Positions 14,601 to 25,670 of a stretch of 64,000 nucleotides of DNA are shown here, in pieces (position 1 is the first letter of the stretch; every line of letters begins with the position of its first letter). Both the position numbers and the translations under genes were made by a program. The DNA is from Lineus longissimus (taxonomy: Eukaryota; Nemertea; Pilidiophora; Heteronemertea; Lineidae). Where the stretch lies: contig NC_088309.1 in the NCBI RefSeq assembly GCF_910592395.1, positions 29,080,599 to 29,144,598 of the forward strand. Direction: 5' to 3'. A model generated the notes under the pieces. It was not told where the DNA came from, made no database searches, and worked only from the letters and a program-made list of their open reading frames with translations.

Positions 14601-16287
14601 AAGTACATTGTACCGAGAAATAAAGGCACAGCAATACAAACAACATGCCCAGAACACATTTTGATATTTTTAAAAAGTACTTACCTAGATAGATAGACAT
14701 CACAAACTTAGAAGTTCTAGAAGTAGAGGGCAGTTCTCGTTCATTTTCTGCAATCACCTGGAGTGGGGCACGACCAATGGCATCATCGTCATCTGAACCA
14801 CTATCAGTTGTTGACAGCAGGCCGAGCTGATGCTGTTTTCGATCATATTCACCAACTGTGCACCCTCCTCAACAAGCTGATAAAAAGAAGAAACTTTTAA
14901 AGTGAATGAAAAACTGGCCTATGAATTATTTCACAATTGCATTTAGCAACACAGCAATCTGACACCAGGTCTATAAGGCTGTGAAAGCTTGACAGGACAG
15001 TCTTCTTGTCGGTGTTCGGCATGATGTTTTCAACAGCAACTGGAAGAGCAAAGAAAGCACTGCAATAAACAGTGATGAATCAAAATCAAAATCAGTCAAT
15101 TCCTTGGTTGTGCTCATTGGTCTCTTGCTTGCGATCATTCTTTGTCATGTGTACTGGAATAGTTTATCCTCTATATAATGTGTCCTCCTGACTCAATATG
15201 TTCTCCATGAACAACTCTCCTCAACTACCTTAAAATTCCCTCCACCCAATAGTACACACAGATCTGTGATGTCGTCTCTACATGAGCACAATGTCATTAT
15301 TTGTGTACTGTAAGTGGTCTGCTAGTTAAAGTTAACACTCATCTCATTCTCACAATATCCGGTAGGCCCAGGCTACAGGTTCAAAATTATGATTATGTAC
15401 ATCAAGGCCAGGCAGAAAATGACCAACATTCACTGCACTGTGGCATTCCAATGACGATAGTGTGGAAGTACATTGTACTGAGAAATAAAGGCACAGCAAT
15501 ACTGTACAAACAACATGCCCAGAACACATTTTGATCTTTTTTAAAAGTACTTACCTAGTAGATAGATAGACATCACAAACTTAGAAGTTCTAGAAGTAGA
15601 GGGCAGTTCTCGTTCATTTTCTGCAATCACCTGGATCGAGTGGGGCACCACAAATGGCATCATCGTCATCTGAACCACTATCAGTTGTTGACAGCAGGCC
15701 GAGCTGATGCTGTTTTCGATCATATTCACCGACTGTGCACCCTCCTCAACAAGCTGATAAAAAGAAGAAACTTTTAAAGTGAATGAAAAGCTGGCCTATG
15801 AATTATTTCACAATTGCATTTAGCAACACAGCAATCTGACACCAGGTCTAGGGCTGTCAAAGCTTGACAGGACACTGTTCTTGTCGGTGTTCGGCATGAT
15901 GTTTTCATTTATAACAGCAACTGGAAGAGCAAAGAAAGCATTGCAATAAACAGTGATGAATCAAAATCAAAATCAGTCAATTCCTTGTTTGTGCTCACTG
16001 AAAAGTTTGTCATCACTTACTGACACTGGTGGTTGTATTCCACTCATACAGTCACTCCATATGATGGGCCGGCCCAGGTCTCTTGCTTGCGATCATTCTT
16101 TGTCATGTGTACTGGAATAGTTTATCCTCTATATAATGTGTCCTCCTGACTCAATATGTTCTCCATGAACAACTCTCCTCAACTACCTTAAAATTCCCTC
16201 CACCAAAAAGTACACACAGATCTGTGATGTCGTCTCTACATGAGCACAATGTCATAATTGTGATTTCATGACAACAGCAAGGGCAAA

Positions 16288-17280
16288 CATGTACATTTGC
16301 ATTTTTTTTCACTCAATTCGCGTGTTTTGAAAAAATGATGCAATGCAATGCATTGGTTTGTGATGAAGGAAAAACGATTACCCTTACCCCTGTATTACCT
16401 AGTCGGTTGTAAGAATTTCTGACAAAAATAAATTTCCCGGAAATTCACAAGTCCAACCAAAAATCTATAATATTCACATTCCCATGTATGAATCTCTCCT
16501 AAACACTTTGTCTACGTGTTTTTTACCAGATACAAACATGATTCCAGCAGCAGTGAAAACTCAGGTACCACATTGAATGTTCTCTTTATAGACATGATGA
16601 TTGCAGGGTTGGGGATTCCCATCATCACTTTTCAAAACTTTTTCATTTTTTAAGATAGACCCCTACAACCTGCGAGAAAGTTGTTCAGAATCGAAAGGAG
16701 ATCATTTTAAGCTTTAGTTCATCGAAATCGGTCTATCGGTTTAAATTTTATGAGAGTTTAAAAATTGTACACTGTTTCATTGAAATGGCATTAGTCAAAA
16801 GTAGCAGCGCCATCTGCGATCTACCGGTGGCGGGAATCGGAACTACATTACTGTAGGCAGCCATTTTGATTTTTTTGGCAGTCAGGGACAACACCCCTGG
16901 GCCAAAGTCAATGAAGGAGACCTCCGTTTAACAAAATCACCTCAATTCGTGATCACACGTGACCATACAATTAATTTATTCATCAATCCAAATGATAGTT
17001 GACCTTTCGACCCCCTATGCATATATAATAAGGTAACGTTGTATATGCATAAGGAATTGTTCCTTTCGTAGTACATTGTGTAGGCAAATATTGTGAAAAT
17101 GGCCAAAATTCACAGTAGGCACGGACATAGATACGTCATAACCTATGTCTCTGCCTACTGCGAACTACTAGCGCCACTCTGGTGGTGGAGTGGTGGAAGT
17201 GGTGGAAGTTGAAACTAGAGAAAGTCACAACTAGGGAATAATGGCGCTGTAGGTCATACCGTCCATAATGACAATGAGCT
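16288..17280 (+). mobile_element. ~1 kb dispersed element, copy e
   Basis: Near-identical copy in the same array context. The left flanking duplication carries one change (gtgatttcatg). Confidence 0.7.
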
Positions 17281-19245
17281 GTGATTCCATGACAACAGCA
17301 AGGGCAAACTTACTTGTTGACTGAAAGATTTGCATTCCAATTGGGATCTCGCATCTCATCATCAATGAATGCGCTTGACAGGACACTGTTCTTGTCGGTG
17401 TTCGGCATGATGTTTTCATTTATAACAGCAACTGGAAGAGCAAAGAATGCATTGCAATAAACAGTGATGAATCAAAATCAAAATCAGTTGGCTGTCCTCA
17501 CCTCATTCTCACAATATCCGGTAGGCCCAGGCTACAGGTTCAAAATTATGATTATGTACAGCAAGGCCAGGTTAGGCAGAAAATGACCAACATTCACTGC
17601 ACTGTGGCATTCCAATGACGATAGTGTGGAAGTACATACATTGTACCGAGAAATAAAGGCACAGCAATACTGTACAAACAACATGCCCACAACATGCCCA
17701 GAACACATTTTGATCTTTTTTAAAAGTACTTACCTAGTAGATAGATAGACATCACAAACTTAGAAGTTCTAGAAGTAGAGGGCAGTTCTCGTTCATTTTC
17801 TGCAATCACCTGGATCGAGTGGGGCACCACAAATGGCATCATCGTCATCTGAACCACTATCAGTTGTTGACAGCAGGCCGAGCTGATGCTGTTTTCGATC
17901 ATGTTCACCAACTGTGCACCCTCCTCAACAAGCTGATAAAAAGAAGAAACTTTTAAAGTGAATGAAAAGCTGGCCTATGAATTATTTCACAATTGCATTT
18001 AGCAACATAGCAATCTGACACCAGGTCTAGGGCTGTCAAAGCTTGACAGGACAGTCTTCTTGTCGGTGTTCAGCATGATGTTTTTATTAACAGCAACTGG
18101 AAGAGGCAAAGAAAGCACTGCAATAAACAGTGATGAATCAAAATCAAAATCAGTCAATTCCTTGGTTGTGCTCATTGGTCTCTTGCTTGCGATCATTCTT
18201 TGTCATGTGTACTGGAATAGTTTATCCTCTATATAATGTGTCCTCCTGACTCAATATGTTCTTCATGAACAACTCTCCTCAACTACCTTAAAATTCCCTC
18301 CACCCAATAGTACACACAGATCTGTGATGTCGTCTCTACATGAGCACAATGTCATTATTTGTGTACTGTAAGTGGTCTGCTAGTTAAAGTTAACACTCAT
18401 CTCATTCTCACAATATCCGGTAGGCCCAGGCTACAGGTTCAAAATTATGATTATGTACATCAAGGCCAGGCAGAAAATGACCAACATTCACTGCACTGTG
18501 GCATTCCAATGACGATAGTGTGGAAGTACATTGTACTGAGAAATAAAGGCACAGCAATACTATACAAACAACATGCCCAGAACACATTTTGATCTTTTTT
18601 AAAAGTACTTACCTAGTAGATAGATAGACATCACAAACTTAGAAGTTCTAGAAGTAGAGGGCAGTTCTCGTTCATTTTCTGCAATCACCTGGATCGAGTG
18701 GGGCACCACAAATGGCATCATCGTCATCTGAACCACTATCAGTTGTTGACAGCAGGCCGAGCTGATGCTGTTTTCGATCATATTCACCAACTGTGCACCC
18801 TCCTCAACAAGCTGATAAAAAGAAGAAACTTTTAAAGTGAATGAAAAGCTGGCCTATGAATTATTTCACAATTGCATTTAGCAACACAGCAATCTGACAC
18901 CAGGTCTAGGGCTGTCAAAGCTTGACAGGACACTGTTCTTGTCGGTGTTCGGCATGATGTTTTCATTTATAACAGCAACTGGAAGAGCAAAGAAAGCATT
19001 GCAATAAACAATGGTGAATCAAAATCAAAATCAGTTGGCTGTCCTCACCTCATTCTCATAATATCCGGTAGGCCCAGGCTACAGGTTCAAAATTATGATT
19101 ATGTACATCAAGGCCAGATTGGGTAGAAAATGACCAACATTCACTGCACTGTGGCATTCTAATGATGATAGTGTGGAAGTACATTGTACCGAGAAATAAA
19201 GGCACAGCAATACTGTACAAACAACATGCCCAGAACACATTTTGA

Positions 19246-20418
19246 ACTTTTTTTTTGGCCCGTGCGCTAGTCATGACTTCGTACAAGCTAAGCAGCAAGT
19301 ACAGCCATCACATCATCTGTGCTATAAGGCAATGAGTCGGCACAAAGTACACAATGCATGTTTTTACTTTTACTTACTGAGTTTTTTAGGTGATAAACAC
19401 GGACACTGTATACATGTATAAGCATGTACATTCATTTACATGGATGTAAGACTACTGTGTAGCGACGAAGCGGTATCATGCTTAGGCTTTCGGCCTATAT
19501 TACTCCCTGTGTTCGTACTTTATGAATGTCCACACCATCATATTCCAATTGTCCAGTCTCCTAACAATCTTTTGAAAGTAGTTAGATGAAAATCTGTCCA
19601 GTTTTGGTTCCACAATGACCCAATTTGTGTCACGAAATTTTCGATTATAATCCAACATGGCGGCATTTTCATAAAAGTGCAAGCCCAGATGGGGCGATAC
19701 TAAATGCCGACCAATCATGACCAATCACGACCAATCAATAATCATGACCAACACTTCAAAAACAGGGTATATGTGGTTTAAAACCACTAAGTTAGTAATG
19801 GATATCTGATATTATGCTTCTGAAGAATACCATGAGTTTCAGTCATTTTTGGGGGTCATGTTTTTGAGTTATTTTGCTTGTTTAAATTAACATGTTTTGA
19901 CATCACTAATCACTTTCATTCATTTGTGACTTCTGTGTGATTTAAACTAGGAGTGTACCTACAGGTAGAAGATAGTGTGGACCAACCCTAGCGGAACAAA
20001 ACTATGACTAAACGGGGAGGGAATGATTAAATTTGATTTAAATAATTTTGGACTGAAATAATTAAGTGAATTAATTGCTCTTCTAAAATGATATTAAACG
20101 TAAGGTTGCTTGCAGAATATTTAAATGAAGTGCTGAAAACAGTGTTATGGTGCACTTGGACACCTATCTGGACACTTGGACACCTATCTGGACACTTGGA
20201 CACCTATTTGGACACTTGGACACCTATTTGGACACTTGGACACCTATCTGGACACTTGGACACCTTTTCGTGTCATTTTGTTCGGAAAATTTTATATCCC
20301 TACTACATATAATAAATACATCGATGTTGTGGGGGGGGGGGGGTGTACGAGAGGGCCACCTTTACGTTCACATTTTTACCCAGATATGCCATGGACCAGA
20401 CACCTTGAGGGACAGACA
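19246..20418. repeat. Inner non-array flank of left inverted-repeat arm
   Basis: This segment reappears reverse-complemented at 35,577-36,772 with very few changes. Shared landmarks are the ggcccgtgcgctagtcatga block, a block containing cgccatgttggattataatc, the 20 bp minisatellite, a poly-G run, and the inner end tggaccagacaccttgaggg. Homology stops inside ccttgagggac, which defines the inner breakpoint at about 20,418 and 35,577. A 60-74 codon open frame (19,500-19,724 minus) is conserved in both arms only because the whole DNA is. Confidence 0.9.
20155..20272. repeat. 20 bp minisatellite (ggacacttggacacctatct)
   Basis: About six tandem copies of a 20 bp unit with t/c variation at one site. 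The reverse-complement copy lies at 35,750-35,870. A diverged remnant with the same 3' flank (tttacaaata...tgtcatttta) lies just outside the arm at 20,578-20,650. The open frames through it are by-products of the period. Confidence 0.9.
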
Positions 20419-20806
20419 AAAAGAAGACATGATTCATGACATAAGATTTTTTTCATCGCTTTTGTAAAAATAGACGTTGAACCTAAAAAACGCCACATTA
20501 CCTCCTGGTGGTCTAATTCCGACCGTGTGTAGACTACTAGTGTGTACACTTGTAGGTGTTGTGTTGTTGACCACAATTGGACACCTATCTGAAATCTGGA
20601 CACTTGGACACCTTTACAAATAAATCTTTTGGTGTCATTTTATTATATAACAAATACATCGATGAAGCACTGAGAAATCATATTTTTTAACATGAATTTA
20701 TACTCTGACCCTTAATAGGTGGCAGCAGCAGCACCACCACACGTATGGGGCAGTCCCTGTGCAGGCTCCGATGACTCTCGATCCACTCATCGAATAAATG
20801 ATTCAT
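20419..20806. other. Non-coding spacer
   Basis: Contains the diverged minisatellite remnant at about 20,578-20,650. On the minus strand there is an AATAAA-type signal (plus-strand ttttatt near 20,640) about 160 bp downstream of the 531-residue gene stop. No gene seen. Confidence 0.5.
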
Positions 20807-22402
20807 TCACTGCCGGGGCGGGGCGTAAAGAAAGCGAACAAGTTTGAAGCAATTGCGCATCACATGTTTGTAATAAAGTGTCTGTTTCGCTATACTATTT
20901 GTAACTGTGCTCATGGGAGATTCCACGCGGCGACCGACAATACCGCGAGCCGCTGCAGCTGCTCCGTACATGTACTGTTCGTAAGAGTTCCTCAACACTG
21001 AAGTGTACATATTCATTCGTTGCGGCCTCGTTATCTCTACATGCAAATCCTCCAAATCGTATCCTGGGCGCAATAGTTTTCTTTGTAGGAGTTCATTTTT
21101 CGTAAACCAGTCGATCCTTACAACGTATCGGTCGTACATGTGGCACGGTATGGAGGTGGCGCGCATCTCTTCGAGTTCCCGAGCGGTGAACGCCGGCGCG
21201 CTACCGTCGCTGTCTGCTATGTTACTGCACACGGACCGGTACACGATTCCATCGATACTGAACGCCATGCACATCAAGACAATTTCACAAGATCGCCGCT
21301 CCACATCCAATCGTTGAATATCATCCAATATGCTGTCATAGTCAACACAGCCCGTTTGTAGCACCGCGTGAGCGAATCGAATGTAAACAAATGCCGCATT
21401 GGTTAGGGCCGTATATAACAAGCCCCTGTAGATGCCAGGATGTCTGCCCGGCAGGTGTTTGGTCGTTGTGAACTTATCTTTATCGCATTCATCCAACGGT
21501 ACGTCGTAGTTGGTGATCAACAGCACGTACTCACATATCATACGCATGATGGAGAGTCCGTAGACTTGACACAGCGTAGTCAACCACTCTGTAATCATGG
21601 TTTTGAAATTAATACGACGCGTGTCTAGTTGTTCAAACAAATGTGTCCCATTCACTACAGCGTTCAGTTCTTCCTGGGCACAAAACACAAACAGGATATA
21701 GTCGGAGAACGAAAGTTCACCGAGTGTCATTGTCTCGTAAAGCATTTTCCATCTAAGCGATGCACACACAGGCTCCAGTTTGAACAGTTGCAACCTATCC
21801 AGGACGGCGGCGTTGGTGTCGTCGTTTTCGTCGGTAATCGATGGGTCCCACGTCATCTGGCGAATGGCATTGGTCACAGCGAGTTTGGGCTTTGGGGGTA
21901 CATCATTGACGTTGCAGTTGTATGTGGAAAAGACGTCGTGGAAGGAGAATGTACACATGTCCTTTTTCCCATCGACAGCCAGTCTGTTTTTGAACTTGTA
22001 CCGTATCAAACTGTTGGTAGTGTCCGATGGTGGTGGTCCAGCTACTGTCTGCTTAGAATTGAGTGTTTCGACAATGCTCATAATCTCATAGGCCGTGTTC
22101 ATGAAAAAGATACTTTTGTCTCCATCATCCGTCGTGGTCTTCATAAAAGGATTGATCATCGTACGCAGTTGCTCGATCGGAGTTGGAATGTAGTTGACAG
22201 AGTTCATGGTGGCACTAGTACTAGCTATATACGGTTGGTATTCTTGATGGTTCGATGGTTCTTGGTTTTGCAATGATGTTGGTTCGTCGGTATGCGATGA
22301 TGCTGGCATTGTCGCCGTCGTGACGTCCATAGGCTGTGTATTACTACTGTAAAACCCCGTCGTCGTTGTCGTTAGTAATCCAAATAGTACATCGAATGAC
22401 AT
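20807..22402 (-). CDS. Virus-like protein of unknown function (531 aa)
   Basis: A long intronless reading frame. I chose the ATG at 22,402, directly after a short CAA-rich leader. The frame is open further upstream (ATG at 22,471, non-ATG extension to 22,600), but that part lies in a 134 bp segment duplicated upstream of another gene, so it is more likely promoter or leader. The N-terminal ~75 residues are Thr/Ser/Pro/Asn-rich and look disordered. The remainder is a globular protein with regular hydrophobic spacing and several cysteines, including a central helix-rich stretch and a C-terminal segment with four consecutive alanines. No signal peptide or clear membrane segment. It is divergent to the 635-residue gene across the shared segment. 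I do not recognise a family. A structural protein of a large DNA virus is possible from context only. Confidence 0.75.
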   Translation of the reverse strand: MSFDVLFGLLTTTTTGFYSSNTQPMDVTTATMPASSHTDEPTSLQNQEPSNHQEYQPYIASTSATMNSVNYIPTPIEQLRTMINPFMKTTTDDGDKSIFFMNTAYEIMSIVETLNSKQTVAGPPPSDTTNSLIRYKFKNRLAVDGKKDMCTFSFHDVFSTYNCNVNDVPPKPKLAVTNAIRQMTWDPSITDENDDTNAAVLDRLQLFKLEPVCASLRWKMLYETMTLGELSFSDYILFVFCAQEELNAVVNGTHLFEQLDTRRINFKTMITEWLTTLCQVYGLSIMRMICEYVLLITNYDVPLDECDKDKFTTTKHLPGRHPGIYRGLLYTALTNAAFVYIRFAHAVLQTGCVDYDSILDDIQRLDVERRSCEIVLMCMAFSIDGIVYRSVCSNIADSDGSAPAFTARELEEMRATSIPCHMYDRYVVRIDWFTKNELLQRKLLRPGYDLEDLHVEITRPQRMNMYTSVLRNSYEQYMYGAAAAARGIVGRRVESPMSTVTNSIAKQTLYYKHVMRNCFKLVRFLYAPPRQ

Positions 22403-22437
22403 GTTGTTGTTGTTGTACGAGGTCTGTGTACTTCTTC

Positions 22438-22571
22438 GAATGACAATTGTACATATAGGCAATGTTTTCATTATGGACACCTGGACACTCTCCCAGTGAG
22501 TGGATACCAAGTGCGTGTCCAGTCTGGACTGAGTGTATAAGAGTAGGTGCAATTGGCCAGTAAAACATTGT
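22438..22571. promoter_or_regulatory. Bidirectional upstream segment, copy A
   Basis: A 134 bp segment between two divergent genes, repeated with few changes at 26,386-26,519. It holds the palindrome GTCCAGTCTGGAC (22,517-22,529), a tggacacctggacactc direct repeat, a CCAAT box on the minus strand (attgg in caattggcca), and TATAAGA at 22,536-22,542. The TATA sits 36-42 bp before the ATG of the rightward gene. Its retention at two gene starts in different coding contexts argues for regulatory function. This is inferred; no start site is known. Confidence 0.6.
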
Positions 22572-22577
22572 ACCATC

Positions 22578-24485
22578 ATGATGAGCGCCAGCAGTAACAA
22601 AAGGGTGAAGAACGGATCAGAGTCGTCGAGGAGGCCTAATAGGAATGGTCAGGAGAGGCATCGATCCAGATCTCCTAGCTACAGAGATAGGCCTACTGGA
22701 ATGAGAAAAGGGCGAGACAGTCATCGTGAGAAGTCGTATTCGTCCGCTGACAGTAAGGAGATTAGAAAACGGCCCATACACCCACCCATACGACATCGAT
22801 CTGACCAAAGCGACAGAGATGAGGAACAGGAGTTTGAGCGACAGGGTGTAGATGAAATACACGTAGAGTTACCACCTTCTACCATCACCGAAAAGAAAGC
22901 AGAACAGGTGAAAACTAATACGAATAATTCGTTGTCCGGAATTAAGAAACAGCAGCAGCAGCAGCACCGCGCCGGATCCGTACCAACCAGCGATGAAGAT
23001 ACTTCTATTGAAGATGAAGAAGACGCATCTCAACGAATAGGGGAACGATCATCATTATCATCAACCAAACGAATGACTGCATCCTGCTCGAAGTCGTCGA
23101 CTATGGACAAGAAAACAGTGTTCGGAAAATTCAAAATCAACCATACACATGCCTGGTGCGATGACTCCATCCTCCAGCTGCACGTGGTGGATACTACGAA
23201 ACAACAACAACAGCAGCAGCAGCAGCAGCAGCAGGAGCAGCAGGAATACGCCTACGAGGAAATTAGAAAAGTGTTTCGTGGACGTTTCGAAACGCTGTTG
23301 AGTATTTTGTACAGTCTCGACAGCAGCCCACGCAATGCACCATCGTCTTTGGATATCGGTACAATTTTGTGCACCGTATCGGGAAAGTCATCATCATCAA
23401 ATCCGTTTTATGGGAGAATGGCGAAACCCGGCAAGCTTCATTCGGACAGTACTCTGTTTGAAATTATCGAACTATCCACGGTGCCAGTTACAGTGCACCG
23501 AGTCAAGCCAGTATCGTTGGCGCCGATCCACAACATTTTCGACATGTGTTTGGTGAGCATGTCCCATAACGATTCGTTAGATGTGCATGTGGAGAAGAAC
23601 TGTTGCAATGACGTTTCACAAGGAATTGTAACATTTATTGTAAATAACGTGGCCGAATCTTTCAACAAGGCCGACGTGAAGAAGTCCGCAGAAAATGAGT
23701 CGCTCGGATTTCTTGACGGACTCTGTTCTTTGGGGGGGAAGGGTATCTTGCCCGAGATGTATGCGAAGGCAATATTTAGCGATCAGGACACATATTATTC
23801 GGAATACGTATCCGAATCGCTGACATCGCTCAGTTTGAACAATCCGAACGAAATGGTTAGTGGTGCATTCTTGTGTCTCGTCTTGGAAACGTTACTCTTG
23901 CATAAAAATTTGTACCAAGTCGTGTTGGACGGATACATGTGGGAGCATTTCCACAAGCAATTCGAGAACCACTTGAACCTTATGCGAAGCAGTAAGTACG
24001 ATGGTGCTGTGGATAACGCGTTTGTGCAGTATTCGGCCATGAAGTTTGCAGACGATCTCATGAAAGTAGTTTGTGCGCACATAACAAACAAAAAACAGTA
24101 CGTAACGAAACGCGTCCTGGGATTTCTAATGGAAACAATCAAATTTAATCGATTCTTGACGCTGTTGACGGACTCTACAAGTCGATGCGAAAAATCGGAT
24201 GATCTGCTGCACTTGGATAGGAATCTGGTTGCATTTGATATGCTCAAAAACTATATAACTGTGGAGAAAAGGTCAGTGGACGTGTACAACACTAACAGTC
24301 GTATCGTTGAAAAAAGTGAGCTTCATGTGTTGAATGCCATATGTAATCGCTGGTCGAAGGACAAAAACATTCCCAATTGTGGTGTTGGGAAGAAGACCAC
24401 TCTAGAAACTCACAAGGAGGACATCGAGTACGTTAAGATAAACTTGCCCGAGTATGTGATTGAGGCTTACAAAAACATAGAATAG
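22578..24485 (+). CDS. Virus-like protein with Arg/Ser-rich N-terminus, unknown function (635 aa)
   Basis: Intronless. The start is taken at the tandem ATGs at 22,578/22,581, which follow a TATAAGA at 22,536. The frame extends further 5' only through the promoter segment. Residues ~1-75 are rich in Arg, Ser and Lys, including RSRSPS-type runs. Residues ~75-180 are acidic and Ser-rich with poly-Gln runs (CAG/CAA tracts near 22,950 and 23,200). Residues ~190-635 look globular and helix-rich, with scattered cysteines but no zinc-finger spacing I can name. A basic N-terminus followed by an acidic linker would suit a nucleic-acid-binding or regulatory viral protein, but this is only composition. 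It is divergent to the 531-residue gene. I do not recognise the family. Confidence 0.75.
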   Translation: MMSASSNKRVKNGSESSRRPNRNGQERHRSRSPSYRDRPTGMRKGRDSHREKSYSSADSKEIRKRPIHPPIRHRSDQSDRDEEQEFERQGVDEIHVELPPSTITEKKAEQVKTNTNNSLSGIKKQQQQQHRAGSVPTSDEDTSIEDEEDASQRIGERSSLSSTKRMTASCSKSSTMDKKTVFGKFKINHTHAWCDDSILQLHVVDTTKQQQQQQQQQQQEQQEYAYEEIRKVFRGRFETLLSILYSLDSSPRNAPSSLDIGTILCTVSGKSSSSNPFYGRMAKPGKLHSDSTLFEIIELSTVPVTVHRVKPVSLAPIHNIFDMCLVSMSHNDSLDVHVEKNCCNDVSQGIVTFIVNNVAESFNKADVKKSAENESLGFLDGLCSLGGKGILPEMYAKAIFSDQDTYYSEYVSESLTSLSLNNPNEMVSGAFLCLVLETLLLHKNLYQVVLDGYMWEHFHKQFENHLNLMRSSKYDGAVDNAFVQYSAMKFADDLMKVVCAHITNKKQYVTKRVLGFLMETIKFNRFLTLLTDSTSRCEKSDDLLHLDRNLVAFDMLKNYITVEKRSVDVYNTNSRIVEKSELHVLNAICNRWSKDKNIPNCGVGKKTTLETHKEDIEYVKINLPEYVIEAYKNIE

Positions 24486-24890
24486 TTTGGGTCGATTCAT
24501 CCCATTATATCTCGAATGCATATTTCTAACTACTGTATACATGTTGATAAAATGGAGTTAGTGATGTGATTGTTATAAAATTTGTTTTTCTCGTTAGTCT
24601 TCAATATGTGTGGAAATCATTCAGATCTTCCTCCACTCCTCACCTGTTTTGTAATAGGTGGACCATCCATTTATTACATACGCATATTTCTGTATTGAAA
24701 TCATTCATAGTATCTCCATGATCTATAATTGTGTAACTATTGCATGTTTAATTGTTGTTTTATTTTGTACTATCATCATACATCATAATTATCCAGATGG
24801 AAATTTTGATTGTGATAATCCCTGCCAGCTTACATTATTATTGTGTCAGTCAACTGTATTATTTGTATTACCTTTGGCCCCTAGAGGGCG
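24486..24890. other. Non-coding 3' flank
   Basis: AT-rich sequence following the 635-residue gene. The part from 24,803 onward is the first copy of a 249 bp direct repeat (second copy at 25,185-25,433). AATAAA motifs occur at about 24,900. No gene seen. Confidence 0.5.
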
Positions 24891-25184
24891 TATTCGAGTA
24901 ATAAATAAATAAATAAAATTAATTAAAAGTTGGGATTTTTTAGACGTTTAATGTTTTTTTCAGAGGAGATATTACACTGGGTCACTCCCCCCCTAGACCA
25001 ACCAAGTATGGTTGTAATACTGGCACTTCCTGGGGCTGAGGGGTCATTTCAGTATTACAACCATACTTGGTTGGTCTAGGGGGGGGGGAGTGACCCAGTG
25101 TAATATCTCCTCTGAAAAAAACATTAAACGTCTAAAAAATCCCAACTTTTAATTAATTTTATTTATTTATTTATTACTCGAATA
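24891..25184. repeat. Large near-perfect hairpin (130 bp arms, 31 bp loop)
   Basis: The left arm 24,891-25,020 (tattcgagtaataaataa ... gttgtaatac) is the reverse complement of 25,052-25,184 (gtattacaac ... ttattactcgaata), apart from a poly-G length change. The loop is 25,021-25,051. Within it lies a 154 bp core (24,961-25,114) bounded by CAGAGGAGATATTACACTGG and its complement. Confidence 0.92.
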
Positions 25185-25433
25185 ATTTTGATTGTGATAA
25201 TCCCTGCCAGCTTACATTATTATTGTGTCAGTCAACTGTATTATTTGTATTACATTTGGCCCCTAGAGGGCGTATTCGAGTAATAAATAAATAAATAAAA
25301 TTAATTAAAAGTTGGAATTTTTTAGACGTTTAATGTTTTTTTCAGAGGAGATATTACACTGGGTCACTCCCCCCCTAGACCAACCAAGTATGGTTGTAAT
25401 ACTGGCACTTCCTGGGGCTGAGGGGTCATTTCA
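25185..25433 (+). repeat. Second copy of 249 bp direct repeat
   Basis: Matches 24,803-25,051 at an offset of 382 bp (attttgattgtgataatccc ... gaggggtcatttca). Together with the inverted copy lying between, the order is direct, inverted, direct. Confidence 0.9.
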
Positions 25434-25591
25434 GGATTTAGACCTACCGAGCCACTCCCCAGCCGGAACCAGTGAGACCCAAGTCATCCCCCCCCCCCCC
25501 CCCATTCCACAACTGCTAGCCATTGCTATTGGATTTTTACATGTTTTTTGGGGAAATATAAATGTAGGGCCCCAGTGTAATATCTCCTCTG
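25343..25591. mobile_element. MITE-like element with ~20 bp terminal inverted repeats
   Basis: Begins CAGAGGAGATATTACACTGG and ends with its complement (ccagtgtaatatctcctctg). It is about 249 bp with no coding capacity, and the interior has a poly-C run near 25,488-25,503. The same termini bound the hairpin core at 24,961-25,114. A target-site duplication is not clear because flanks are T/A runs. The class is not assigned. Confidence 0.65.
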
Positions 25592-25670
25592 AATAAAACA
25601 TAAAAGCATTATCTTACGATGAAATGAATAGAAACGTAAGTGGCAGTGTTATGTTTATTCATCTGCAGCT

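Larger units (their letters stand above)
1..19246 (-). repeat. Left tandem / higher-order repeat array
   Basis: Seen: the same sequence blocks recur throughout. An exon-like block occurs near 335, 1402, 3504, 4571, 6739, 8902, 9969, 12071, 12950, 13610, 14686, 15541, 17720 and 18599. Steps are 1,067, about 2,100-2,180, 879 and about 670 bp. The 2.1 kb steps are 1,067 bp units carrying a ~1 kb insert. Higher-order periods of 3,169 bp (335 to 3504) and 5,649 bp (12071 to 17720) are visible. Variants mark sub-families: cagcac versus caccac in the cassette, an extra ~80 bp block near 5040, 7200 and 16010, and a tcattatttgtgtactg variant at 12704, 15295 and 18353. Copies are nearly identical, so amplification or homogenisation is recent. 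No copy encodes a long protein. The array runs off the left edge of the window. Confidence 0.93.

Noticed and set aside
1-19246. CRISPR array
   Set aside because: Repeats are kilobase-scale with no short repeat/unique spacer pattern, and the surroundings are eukaryotic.
19500-19724. 74-codon ORF conserved in both inverted-repeat arms
   Set aside because: The entire flank is conserved, not only the frame; no start context or domain.
20088-20467. ORFs through the ggacac minisatellite
   Set aside because: A 20 bp period gives three open frames of repeated peptides; no gene evidence.
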